Assembly (NCBI GenBank): GCA_963580455.1
Contig: OY756962.1
Coordinates: 23,635,001 to 23,699,000, forward strand
Source: Euonymus europaeus
Taxonomy: Eukaryota; Streptophyta; Magnoliopsida; Celastrales; Celastraceae
Direction: 5' to 3'
Length of the DNA: 64,000 bases
Shown here: in pieces, positions 23,165 through 32,634 of the stretch
How positions within the stretch are numbered: position 1 is the stretch's first letter
Layout: each line of letters begins with the position of its first letter
Position numbers and translations under genes: made by a program
The notes under the pieces: model-generated
Seen by the model: the letters and a program-made list of their open reading frames with translations, nothing else
Database searches by the model: none
Told to the model about the DNA's origin: nothing

Positions 23165-23375
23165 TAATTATAAAAATTTAAATACGTGTATAAGATCCAC
23201 TTAACATCCAACAATTTACATTAATAACGACACATTAATATATATATATATATATATATATTTTAATATATATTTTGGAGGTCTCAAATGTTATTCTTTA
23301 GCGTATTTTAATAACGACACATTAATAAAAAAAAGTCATATTTTGGTGGTCCTGTTCACAGCGGAAGACTTGATT
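23165..23375 (+). pseudogene. Second orphan fragment of the ART-hemopexin upstream region
   Basis: GTATAAGATCCACTTAACATCCAA, GGAGGTCTCAAATGTTATTCTTTAG and TTGGTGGTCCT(G)TTCAC match the region upstream of the TATA box in the 11.5-kb copy and more weakly copy A. A (TA)n run at 23240-23262 interrupts it. Homology stops where the Copia remnant begins, before any TATA box or coding exon. Confidence 0.55.
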
Positions 23376-23384
23376 GAGATTCTA

Positions 23385-24130
23385 TCACGTCTCCACACCA
23401 TTCTTTCTACAATAGTCATTCCATGCTTGCTTATGTCTCCGCTAGACCATATGAGGATCTACACCATAGAAACTTGTCAGTGGTGATTGGCTTGGTGTCA
23501 CATCCGCTAGGTTTTCATCTGTGTGAATCTTTTGTATATTCACACTTGCATCTTCCACTACTTCACGAACAAAGTGATATTGAACTCCTATGTGCTTTGT
23601 TCTTGAATGATAGGCCAGATTCCTTGCAATATGCAAGGCGCTTTGATTGTCACAAAACAAAATAATTTTTCTCTTATTTGTGCCCGAGCTCCTCCAATAA
23701 CCTTTGTATCCAAATAGCTTCCTTGTAAGCTTGTGTAGCAGCCATGTATCCCGCTTCTGTTGTAGATAGAGGCACAATAGTTTGCAGTTTTGAAACCCAG
23801 CTTACAGCTCTTCTTGCAAGTGTAAACACATAGTCTGTAGTAGATTTCATTTTATCAAGGTCCCCTACAAAATCTTAATCCACATAGCCCCTGACAATAA
23901 ATTATGATCATCCGTAACATAATGCAGCATCTGAGATTCCTCTAATGTATCTCAGAATCCTCTTCACGGTATTCCAGTGCTCTTTACCAGGATTCGTCAT
24001 ATATCGACTTACCACTCCCACTGCTTGTGCAATGTCTGGTCTTGTACATATCATAGCGAACATTAAACTCCCTACTACTGATCCATACGGTCCTCGAGAA
24101 ATCTCCATCCTTTCTGCTTCATTGCTAGTA
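23385..24130 (-). mobile_element. Remnant of a Ty1/Copia retrotransposon (RT end and RNase H)
   Basis: Minus-strand translations show the end of a Copia reverse-transcriptase region at 24108-23908 (GPYGSVVGSLMFAMICTRPD, then RYMTNPGKEHWNTVKRILRY). After a break they show RNase H at 23777-23442 (ILFCDNQSALHIARNLAYHS and RTKHIGVQYHFVREVVED). At least one frame break separates the pieces. No LTRs are recognisable. It is an old, non-functional fragment unrelated by sequence to the young Copia at 26453. Confidence 0.9.
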
Positions 24131-25370
24131 CACAGTCAAAGACGGACCACAAAAGGAAGAAGGAGAAGAGGAATGGGCGGGTGCGGGTGGGAGTTGACTT
24201 TTAGTAATAGGAATTAAAAAATAAAATAAAAGAAAATCAGTGAACCTGTAAAAAACAATTAATGTAATTAAAAATAAAAGAAAATAAGTAGGACCCATAA
24301 ATATCGATTAGTTAATGGAATTAAAAAAAATTAATGAAATGGATCAAAAAGTGACGAATATGTTGCTTGATTTGACAAAAGGCTGACCTAATCGGAGGGT
24401 TTCAAACTAGATATGGATTCAAATAAAAAAAACCCTCATATCAATCAACACAGTCATTATTATCGATCTGTCAAGGAAGGACTCGAGCAGATCAAATCAT
24501 CAACATCTCATGCCTAGCAATCAAAGCCTTGAATCTCTTAATCAGCTTAAACAATAAAATAAGATAATATTACTATCACAATCAGTGGCGTAATTAATCC
24601 CGATAATGTAAGACATTCAAAGTTTCAAACTATAAGTATTTATACCGTTACCATCATTGCTACCATCACTATTTATGTAGGACATTCAACCGATAACCTT
24701 TTGATAATTTCATCTATATTATTTTTTGATAGTTGATGGGAAGAAAAAATTCTGAGGGTTTTTTGAGGTAAAATATTATATAGTCAAGTCCTAAATAGTT
24801 CATATGGCTCATTTCATTGTAACACAGTAGCATCATATTTTATTGTAATTGCAATTAAATACAATTAGCTATGATGTTATAATAGAATGAGACAACATGA
24901 ACTATTTAGCCCAGAATTATACTGTTTTTTGAGACGCAGAACGAAGAAGAAAATGAAGAGTGAGAAGAAAAGAAAAAACACAGAGAGGAGAAGGGTTTCT
25001 GAGATTTCAAAAAGAGAGGAAAAAAGATGGATCCAAAATAAAATTTTACACTTTATACATCGATCAATAAGTTCTTAGACATTTTCGCAAACACAAATGT
25101 CCCTCCACTTTAATGAATTACCAAATTTATGAAACAGATATATGTCTTACAAAACGAAGATATTTCTTGAAACGAACAAATGTAGATATTTTTATGTATT
25201 CATAAATATTATGAAAAATATATGAATTTCTCTGTTTTAAAATTAGAGATATTTTACCATCATTAGTTATTATTTTAAAAAATGACGAATGTTTCATTCT
25301 CTTTTTCAATAAAAAAAAACATAAAAGTATAAAACATGGAAAATTCTAAAAACAAGGAATTCTCCGTCAA
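24131..25370. other. AT-rich intergenic DNA
   Basis: No gene. 25110-25310 duplicates 22600-22800. A purine-rich GAAGAAAAGA stretch at 24940-25030 gives a basic, low-complexity open frame that I do not consider coding. Confidence 0.4.
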
Positions 25371-25374
25371 AAAG

Positions 25375-25500
25375 TTACGTAAACTCTCGCCTGCGTCTCT
25401 GATCTCTCTCGTTTCTCGCTCCGCTCCTCGTCTTCCTCCTTTCTTTGGCGATTCCTCCTCCGCCTCTTTCTACCGCGATTTTGGAGCAGGTATGTGTTTC
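25375..25500 (+). other. Exon-like, CT-rich leader with splice donor
   Basis: TCTCGCCTGCGTCTCTGATC through CTCGTCTTCCTCC is GC- and CT-rich compared with its flanks, and ends TTTTGGAGCAG|GTATGTG with a good donor at about 25491. It looks like the first non-coding exon of a plant gene. Downstream introns and exons are not identifiable. The young Copia element sits inside the putative transcription unit. Confidence 0.4.
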
Positions 25501-26447
25501 TAGCCCCATCTTCTTCTAGGGTTTCAAGCATGAATCCCTCTTTTTTTGTACTAATTTCACGGCTGATTTCTCCTTTTTGATGAGCTTTCTTTACTTCTTT
25601 ATTTTCATGCGAAAATCCACCAAGATCTGCTTCTTGTCGAATCGGATTTCTTCCATCTACTTGAGCTCTACTTCTTGTCGAATCGGTAAGGCCTTCTCGA
25701 TTTGGTGTCTTTTTGGAATCTGTCATGTTCATGCACTGGAGGAGCACTGGGGTGATGGTAGTATGGAAGGAAGTTTCTTGGTTTTGAAGTTATTATAGTT
25801 GTTGGGTTGGGCCTGGTTTGTTACTAAAAGTTATGTTCGATGGGCCTGGTCTTGTTTTTAAAATGTTTTGTTCTGTTGGGCCAGAAGTAGTGGTAACGGT
25901 GTCGTATTAGTATTATGTTTAATAGTGGTATGTCGTATTAGTATTGCGTTTAATAGGGTTATGTTGTTTAATTAATGATTACAATAGTAATCACGTAGGT
26001 TTGCATGCTTAATACTAGGGTTAAGACAGAAAGTTCTTGAAGGGAATCTTGGCAGGAATTCATGGCCATGTACCCGTACTGTAACAACCACGTCCTGCGT
26101 CCCTGATAAAGGCGAGGGTGGTGGTCCTTTGGTTTTTATGAAAAGAATATTATTGCAAAGTTAATTTCATTTTATCCCTGTTGTTGTCCTTCTTCCTAGT
26201 GCTTCTTCGAGAACAGGGTTACCCTGACTGCTTGATAGTGGCCATTTTCCATTACGTTGATTACTGGGAAACCAACTTTCCAGGCTCTGTCACGAAACCA
26301 CCATAGGAGTGGGTTCTTTCTTGACAGAATCTATGGTAGTAGTGAAATAAACTCAGTAAATCTCACCCCCTTGTTCTTGTTCGTAAAACCCAGTTTCTTT
26401 TTTCTGCATTCTTCTGTTTTTCCACTCCCAAATTTCACAATATCCTG
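25501..26447. other. Putative intron/transcribed spacer before the Copia insertion
   Basis: T-rich non-coding DNA with no domain-bearing frame. A local tandem similarity (TCTGCTTCTTGTCGAATCGG and CTACTTCTTGTCGAATCGG at about 25627 and 25668) is visible. Confidence 0.35.
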
Positions 26448-26452
26448 TTTCT

Positions 26453-26681
26453 TGTTGAGTTGTGCTGCTTTTCCCGCTTTTGTTTTGTTCCTTTTTTGTT
26501 CTCTGTTTTAGTGATACGGTGCAGTTTTGTTTTGTTAAAAACTATGCCGTTTGGCTCTCTTTAAATGGTCTTGCTAGGGTTGTTTCTGCCCTAAGCTTTC
26601 GCCGTCTCTTCCATCTTTCTCTGTATTTTCTTTGCCTTGTGCTGCTGTGACAGGTCCATAGAAGTCTACTAAAACTTATCA
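26453..26681 (+). repeat. 5' LTR of the Copia element
   Basis: 229 bp bounded by TG..CA. It matches the 3' LTR at every position I compared. A 62-codon open frame inside the LTR is present in both copies and is not considered a gene. Confidence 0.97.
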
Positions 26682-26733
26682 TGGTATCGGAGCGAAGGTT
26701 CTCTGGATCTGTGGTCATTGTCTAAAAGCTTCA

Positions 26734-29001
26734 ATGTCAAAATACGATTTCTCTGATCCTGCCAATCCGGCTTCGAGCAATCTTCCGATATTTACTGGGG
26801 AAAAGTATGATCATTGGTCTACGTTACTTCGTACCTATTTTAAGTCCAGAGGTCTCTGGAAAACAATTGAAGAAGGGTGTCCAGTTTGTCTTACTGGTTC
26901 CACAGAGGTTGATACAAAGAAGAAGGAAGCTGCCAAGAGTGGCTCAGATGATTCTGAAGTTGAGAAGAAAATTGAGAAGGATAATGCTGCCCTTTTTGTT
27001 ATTCAAACTACTGTGACTGAGGCTATTTTTCCTCGAATTTCCGGTGCTGTCTGTGCTAAACAAGCTTGGGATATTTTGAGCATTGAATATCAGGGTCACT
27101 CCAAGGTAAGGGTTGGCAAACTTCACAGTCTTCGTAGAGAATTAATGAATCTCATGATGAAAGAGGGAGAACTTATTAAAGATTACTACACTAGAGTCAT
27201 GGATGTAGTAAATCGGTTGCGAATTTGTGGAGAAAATATGCCTGATAGAAGAGTTATTGAGAAGATTCTCATCAGTCTAACTCCTAAATACAATCATATT
27301 GTCACTACGGTTGAGGAGACTAAGGACCTTGATAATCTATCTGTGAGTGATCTTATTGGGTCTCTTGAAGCCCATGAAACCAGGGTCAAGATTGAAGGCT
27401 CTGTCTCTGAGGTATCTGAATCAGCTTTTCAGATGAGATTGGGACCAGATACTCAGAAGAAACAAGGAGTTGGTGTCTCGGGCTCTCGTCCCAGAGCAGG
27501 GTCTCGTCCTTTTTGTCAGTTTTGCAATCGGGAAGGGCATTTGGAGGAGTCATGTTGGGCTAAATCAAAACCTCAGTGCTCTGTCTGTAAAAAGGAAGGG
27601 CATGATGAGGAGCATTGCTGGAATAAAGGCAAACCTAAATGTAGAAGTTGTGGCCGTTTTGGGCATGTTCAAAAGGAGTGCCGTGTGAAAGACAAGCAAC
27701 AAGCAAATCTTGCACAGGAGACTGATGATGAGGAGTTCTTGTTTCTTGCTTGTTTATCAACAAATGACTCACAGAAAAATTCTTCTTGGTTTCTAGATTC
27801 AGGGTGCAGTAATCATATGACAGCAAATGTTCATCTATTCAAAGATCTTGATAGCTCTATAAAAACTCGTGTTCGTTTGGGAAATGGAGAATTGGTAAAT
27901 GTTGAAGGCAAGGGTACTGTTTGTATTCATTCTTCCAAAGGGAGATACTTAATTAGGGAAGTGATGTATGTTCCTCAGTTAGACTCTAATCTTATCAGTG
28001 TGGGTCAACTAATGGAAAAGGGGTTCAAGCTTGTTTTCAAGGGCAATACTTGTGATATTTATGATGAACGAAAAGGAGATCATCTTGTGATCTCAGTTAG
28101 GATGCAAGGTCGAAGAGCCTTTTTGCTGGACTTTGATCATCCAGAAACATATCCAGAAAAATCTGAATTGGCTTTTGTGACATCTACTGAGGAATCTCAA
28201 TTGTGGCATCAAAGGCTTGGCCATTTGAGCTCCAAAAATTGCAAGAAAATTCAGGATCTGCAGTTGCTCTCAGATGTTCCAAAGTTTGATTCTAGTACTG
28301 TGGTGTGCAGCAGTTGCATGGAAGGAAAGCATAAACGGAAGCTCTTTCATAATGATGAAGTCTGGAGAGCAAAAGCCCTTCTTGAACTTATTCACACAGA
28401 TGTGTGTGGGCCTATGAACACTCCCACCTCAGAAGGTAACAAATATTTTTTATTGTTTATTGATGATATGTCTCGAATGACTTGGGTATTTTTTATGAAA
28501 GACAAATCAGAAGTTCTGGGTATATTCAAAAAATTCAAAACTTTTGTTGAAACTCAGTGTGAAAAAAAAATTAAAATGCTTAGAAGTGATCGTGGAGGCG
28601 AGTTCACTTCTAGGGAGTTTGAGCAGTTTTGTGAGAGCTGTGGAATTCATCATCAATTAACTGTGGGTTATGCTCCAGATCAAAATGGAGTTTCAGAACG
28701 AAAGAACCGGACTGTGATGGAGATGGCAAGGACTCTCCTTGCAGGAAAGAATCTTCCCAAATGGCTTTGGGGGGAAGCTGTCAACACTGCTGTTTTTTTG
28801 TTGAATCGATGTCCTACGGTTGCAGTTCCAGAAGTGACTCCTTTCCAGGCCTGGACAGGTAACAAGCCCTCTGCCAAGTATTTTAAAGTCTTTGGAAGTG
28901 TTTGCTACATCCATGTTCCAGATGCTAAGAGAAACAAATTGGAACCCTTACCTTGGAGTGACCCTGATATTCAATGCTCAAAATATCCCAAGCTTGTTTA
29001 G
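26734..29001 (+). CDS. Copia gag-protease-integrase part of the polyprotein (truncated)
   Basis: An open frame of 755 residues. In order: a UBN2-type gag region (YDHWSTLLRTYFKSRGLW), three CCHC zinc knuckles (CQFCNREGHLEESC, CSVCKKEGHDEEHC, CRSCGRFGHVQKEC), an aspartic protease site (WFLDSGCSNHMT), a pre-integrase His motif (LWHQRLGHLS) and an integrase core with Asp residues in HTDVCGP and RSDRGGEF and a Glu in GVSERKNRT. Normal polyprotein continues into reverse transcriptase. Here it runs into unrelated sequence after AKRNKLE and stops at 29001. Three knuckles is more than the usual one. Expected to form virus-like particles in the cytoplasm if expressed. Confidence 0.93.
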   Translation: MSKYDFSDPANPASSNLPIFTGEKYDHWSTLLRTYFKSRGLWKTIEEGCPVCLTGSTEVDTKKKEAAKSGSDDSEVEKKIEKDNAALFVIQTTVTEAIFPRISGAVCAKQAWDILSIEYQGHSKVRVGKLHSLRRELMNLMMKEGELIKDYYTRVMDVVNRLRICGENMPDRRVIEKILISLTPKYNHIVTTVEETKDLDNLSVSDLIGSLEAHETRVKIEGSVSEVSESAFQMRLGPDTQKKQGVGVSGSRPRAGSRPFCQFCNREGHLEESCWAKSKPQCSVCKKEGHDEEHCWNKGKPKCRSCGRFGHVQKECRVKDKQQANLAQETDDEEFLFLACLSTNDSQKNSSWFLDSGCSNHMTANVHLFKDLDSSIKTRVRLGNGELVNVEGKGTVCIHSSKGRYLIREVMYVPQLDSNLISVGQLMEKGFKLVFKGNTCDIYDERKGDHLVISVRMQGRRAFLLDFDHPETYPEKSELAFVTSTEESQLWHQRLGHLSSKNCKKIQDLQLLSDVPKFDSSTVVCSSCMEGKHKRKLFHNDEVWRAKALLELIHTDVCGPMNTPTSEGNKYFLLFIDDMSRMTWVFFMKDKSEVLGIFKKFKTFVETQCEKKIKMLRSDRGGEFTSREFEQFCESCGIHHQLTVGYAPDQNGVSERKNRTVMEMARTLLAGKNLPKWLWGEAVNTAVFLLNRCPTVAVPEVTPFQAWTGNKPSAKYFKVFGSVCYIHVPDAKRNKLEPLPWSDPDIQCSKYPKLV

Positions 29002-29137
29002 CACAGACAGCACCGGAAATTCCAAAAGTGACTCCTTTCCAGGCCTGGACAGGTAACAAGCCCTCTGCCAAGTATTTTAAAGTCTTTGGAAGTGTTTGCT
29101 ACATCCATGTTCCAGATGCTAAGAGAAACAAATTGGA
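28833..29137 (+). repeat. 111-bp internal duplication with 83-bp filler that breaks the Copia polyprotein
   Basis: The 111 bp at 28833-28943 (starting AGTGACTCCTTTCC) recur exactly at 29027-29137. The 83 bp between them are not Copia-like and contain an in-frame stop. The offset is 194 bp, not a multiple of three, so the frame changes. Confidence 0.9.
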
Positions 29138-31052
29138 TAAAAAATGTGCAACAGGAATTTTTCTAGGATACAGTTCTCATTCCAAGGGATATCGAGTTTA
29201 CAATCTGGAAACAAAAAGGCTTGTGGTTTCTAGAGATGTTGTGGTGGATGAAAAGGCTGTTTGGGACTGGAATAATGGAAAGATTTCTCAGCAGCATTCA
29301 TGTAGCTCTTTTACTATTTCACATGATGAGTCTTTGCCTGAAGAAAGTATTCAGGATATGTCCACTGAGGGAGCTGAAGTTCCTCCTCAAGCTGATGATG
29401 ATTTAGCTAATGAACTTGAGCAAGTTCATGATAATGATAATGAGGATGCATCTGAAGATTCTCCTGTGAGACGTTACAGAACTTTAACTGACATTTATGA
29501 GTCATGTAATTTGACTTCTCTTGAGCCAAGAAATGCTGAGGAAGCACTACAAAAGGATGTATGGGTTGAAGCAATGAAAGAAGAATTGAGTCAGATTGAA
29601 AAAAATAACACCTGGACTCTAGTTGATCTTCCTGCAAATAAGGATGCTATTGGAGTCAAGTGGGTTTTCAAAACTAAAATGAAACCTGACAATACTGTAT
29701 TGAAGTATAAAGCCCGGTTGGTAGCCAAAGGCTACTCTCAACGTTTTGGGGCTGATTATACAGAAACTTTTGCTCCAGTTGCTCGTATGGAGACCATAAG
29801 ATTGCTTTTTGCAATGGCAGCTCAATATAAATGGAGTCTTTATCATCTCGATGTGAAGTCCGCTTTCTTGAATGGTGTTTTGGAGGAGGAGGTGTATGTA
29901 CAACAACCTCCAGGCTTTGTCCAAAAGGGTAATGAAGCAAAAGTGTTCAAACTAACCAAGGCCTTATATGGTCTCAAGCAAGCTCCGAGAGCTTGGTATA
30001 GCAAAATTGATGAGTATTTCTCTAGTCAAGGCTTCAAGAGAAGCATCAGTGAATCTACTCTTTACGTCAAGAAAGGGATGCATGGAAAGAAAATTATTGT
30101 TTCGTTGTATGTGGACGACCTCATTCTGACAAGGAATGATGAAAACCTTATTGCTGATTTCAAGAAAAGCATGAAAGAAAAATTCGAGATGAATGACCTT
30201 GGGCTCATGAATTATTTTTTGGGAATAGAAGTTGCTCAAAAGGAGGGACATGTCTTTATATGTCAGCATCGATACACAAAGGAGTTGCTAACCAAGTTTG
30301 GTATGGAAGATTGCAAATCTGTGGCAACTCCTTTGGAGGCTCATGAGAAGTTTTTTAAAGAAGATGGTCATCCAAAAGCTAATCCAGGAGAATACAGAAG
30401 TATGATAGGCAGTCTGCTCTATCTATGTTCAACTCGACCTGACATTCAATTTGCCACAAATTATTTTTCTCGGTTTATGCAAGCTCCAAGTGTAGAGCAT
30501 TTAAAGGGAGTAAAAAGAGTTCTTCGTTATATTCAAGGAACAATGAATTTTGGTATACATTATCGGCATAATCCAAATGCTTGCTTGAAAGGTTATACAG
30601 ATAGTGATTGGGCTGGCTCTACTGATGATTACAGGAGCACCTCTGGTTATGCTTTCACTCTCGGTTCAGGTATTTTCTCATGGCTCTCTAGGAAACAAAG
30701 TTCTGTTGCTCAGTCTACAGCTGAGGCTGAATATGTTGCTGCTGCCTTTGCTGCCAATCATGCTTCATGGTTGAGGTATGTTCTTGCTGATCTTGATGAG
30801 TTGAAATCAGAGCCTATTCATGTTTTATGCGATAGCAAGTCTGCTATTTGCATGTCCAAAAATCCCGTGTTTCACAGCCGCATGAAGCATATTGGAATCA
30901 AGTATCATGCTCTACGAGAATTTGTGAACCGTAAGGTGGTTGATCTTGTGTACTGTGAGAGCAAGGACCAACTTGCAGATTGTTTTACCAAGGGCCTTCC
31001 AAGAATCAAATTTCTGGAGTCAAGAGATAAACTTGGCGTGCAAGGGAAATAG
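28974..31052 (+). CDS. Copia reverse transcriptase-RNase H part of the polyprotein (separate frame)
   Basis: An open frame of 692 residues in a different frame from the gag-integrase part. It repeats the end of the integrase segment, then carries the reverse transcriptase (WVFKTKMKPDNTVLKYKARL, catalytic YVDDLIL) and RNase H (YTDSDWAGSTDDYRSTSGY, STAEAEYVAA, LCDSKSAICMSKN). The ATG at 28974 lies in the non-homologous filler, so the start is an accident of the rearrangement. The catalytic residues are intact but separated from gag and integrase by a frame change. Confidence 0.9.
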   Translation: MLKISQACLAQTAPEIPKVTPFQAWTGNKPSAKYFKVFGSVCYIHVPDAKRNKLDKKCATGIFLGYSSHSKGYRVYNLETKRLVVSRDVVVDEKAVWDWNNGKISQQHSCSSFTISHDESLPEESIQDMSTEGAEVPPQADDDLANELEQVHDNDNEDASEDSPVRRYRTLTDIYESCNLTSLEPRNAEEALQKDVWVEAMKEELSQIEKNNTWTLVDLPANKDAIGVKWVFKTKMKPDNTVLKYKARLVAKGYSQRFGADYTETFAPVARMETIRLLFAMAAQYKWSLYHLDVKSAFLNGVLEEEVYVQQPPGFVQKGNEAKVFKLTKALYGLKQAPRAWYSKIDEYFSSQGFKRSISESTLYVKKGMHGKKIIVSLYVDDLILTRNDENLIADFKKSMKEKFEMNDLGLMNYFLGIEVAQKEGHVFICQHRYTKELLTKFGMEDCKSVATPLEAHEKFFKEDGHPKANPGEYRSMIGSLLYLCSTRPDIQFATNYFSRFMQAPSVEHLKGVKRVLRYIQGTMNFGIHYRHNPNACLKGYTDSDWAGSTDDYRSTSGYAFTLGSGIFSWLSRKQSSVAQSTAEAEYVAAAFAANHASWLRYVLADLDELKSEPIHVLCDSKSAICMSKNPVFHSRMKHIGIKYHALREFVNRKVVDLVYCESKDQLADCFTKGLPRIKFLESRDKLGVQGK

Positions 31053-31065
31053 CATCAAGAGGGGC

Positions 31066-31294
31066 TGTTGAGTTGTGCTGCTTTTCCCGCTTTTGTTTTG
31101 TTCCTTTTTTGTTCTCTGTTTTAGTGATACGGTGCAGTTTTGTTTTGTTAAAAACTATGCCGTTTGGCTCTCTTTAAATGGTCTTGCTAGGGTTGTTTCT
31201 GCCCTAAGCTTTCGCCGTCTCTTCCATCTTTCTCTGTATTTTCTTTGCCTTGTGCTGCTGTGACAGGTCCATAGAAGTCTACTAAAACTTATCA
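31066..31294 (+). repeat. 3' LTR of the Copia element
   Basis: Same length and sequence as the 5' LTR by eye, preceded by the polypurine tract and followed by the TTTCT target duplication. Confidence 0.97.
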
Positions 31295-31299
31295 TTTCT

Positions 31300-32510
31300 A
31301 TGGTTTTGATTTATTCTCTGTTTTTGGTGCTGGGTAACTTGGCTGCGTGCTATTTATTGATTATCTCTGTCATTAGTAATTATCGGTCACCATTAAGCTC
31401 ACAGAATGAGATCTTGCCTCCTCTGTGCTGCAGCTATTTTGTTGGTTGTTTCTGTCTATGTGCATGCCGATTTCTCGAAATTGGTAGTTGCTTTTTCCGT
31501 CCTATTAGAAAAAACCCTTCTGGGTTGACTAGCTAACTATCTAGATAGCAGGTTTTGTGTTGCTTTTTGATATCTGCCTTATTGAAGGTGATTGGTTAAT
31601 CTTGGTTTGTGCCAATTTGTTTCATTGATGCTTCGAAAATTATTTTTTTATCGATGAACTTGCTCTCCCTCTGCATCACAGGTGTTCGATTGTTTTCCAT
31701 ATCGTGCTTATTGAACATAGTTGTGGCCATCTTGGTTATCTCCAGCTTTCAGGTGAGTGCTCTTTTGCGTGTGTATGATCAAATCACTCGCTAAAATTTA
31801 ATTACGTTCCAATTGCATTTTCTTTGTCAGTTAAGAGTGGGTTTTTCCAGTTTTTTTATTTATTTGATGGTGCTCTTCCATGTTTAACAATTAGCCTCCT
31901 ATTTTTATGTCTTAGCTCTGGCAGTATATTGTTTGGCCATTGCTCCAACTTTATTCATTAGAGTGATGATTCTTCACCATCTTTAGCTATTCGTTAGTGG
32001 TCTCATAAGTGATAACAAATAATACAATGCAAACTGTTAACTACTGACTTACGTATATGGTTTGCAATTGTTTCAATAGCTTTGCTCCATAAATGATTTA
32101 TAGTGTTTTCTTGGCATTCTTGCATTTGCACTGAAAAGTCTAGATGAGAAACACAACTACTACTGAGACTACTCAGCGACTCATTAGTAATTTTAATTTA
32201 GAAAAGTATTTTAATGCACATTGAAAAATGTATCTACTTATTGAGGAGCTTGTGGTAGTGTTGAAAGTACTCATTAAGTTATTTTAATTTCGAAAATACT
32301 TTAATGCATATTAAAACATGTATATATTATTTGGAGTTTGTAACTGCAAATATTATGTTACTTTTATATGATTAGTATGTTAATCATAAAATAATTGTTC
32401 AAAAATTTCAAACCAAACGCATTTTTAATTTTTATTTTCAAAAATAGTTTTTCAAAATAAACAAACCAAACACATTTTTCAATTTTTTAAAAATAGATTC
32501 TCAAAGTTTT
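31300..32510. other. Non-coding flank upstream of ART-hemopexin gene C
   Basis: T-rich at first and AT-rich later. A possible splice donor, CAGCTTTCAG|GTGAGTG, occurs near 31750. No coding frame with a domain is present. There is a short internal near-repeat (ATTAGTAATTTTAATTTAGAAAAGTATTTTAATGCA and AAGTTATTTTAATTTCGAAAATACTTTAATGCA) at about 32182-32310. This DNA does not match the regions upstream of copies A and B. Confidence 0.4.
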
Positions 32511-32634
32511 TTGGGGTGTTATAAATCATTAAGGTAAAGGTGCATAGACTTATGTTTTAATTTGTGTCCATCGTGCTGATCTTAGTGTTTAATATAATAA
32601 TGATAATAATTAACATAAATACAGGTGATCAATA

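Larger units (their letters stand above)
26453..31294 (+). mobile_element. Young Ty1/Copia LTR retrotransposon
   Basis: A complete element of 4,842 bp. Both LTRs are 229 bp (26453-26681 and 31066-31294), start TGTTGAG, end TTATCA and look identical. A perfect 5-bp target duplication TTTCT lies at 26448-26452 and 31295-31299. Immediately inside the 5' LTR, TGGTATCGGAGC (26682-26693) is an initiator-Met tRNA primer-binding site. A purine-rich tract (ATCAAGAGGGG) precedes the 3' LTR. Domain order gag-protease-integrase-RT-RNase H is Copia type. The polyprotein is split in two by an internal duplication at 28833-29137, so this copy is probably non-autonomous despite its recent insertion. Confidence 0.97.

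Noticed and set aside
25367..25747. 126-codon minus-strand frame rich in Arg, Lys and Glu
   Set aside because: It is opposite a CT-rich leader-like exon with a plus-strand splice donor, and its composition reflects purine-rich sequence.
28960..29010. Programmed frameshift between Copia gag-integrase and RT
   Set aside because: The frame change is fully explained by the 111-bp duplication with filler. The frames overlap only within foreign sequence.
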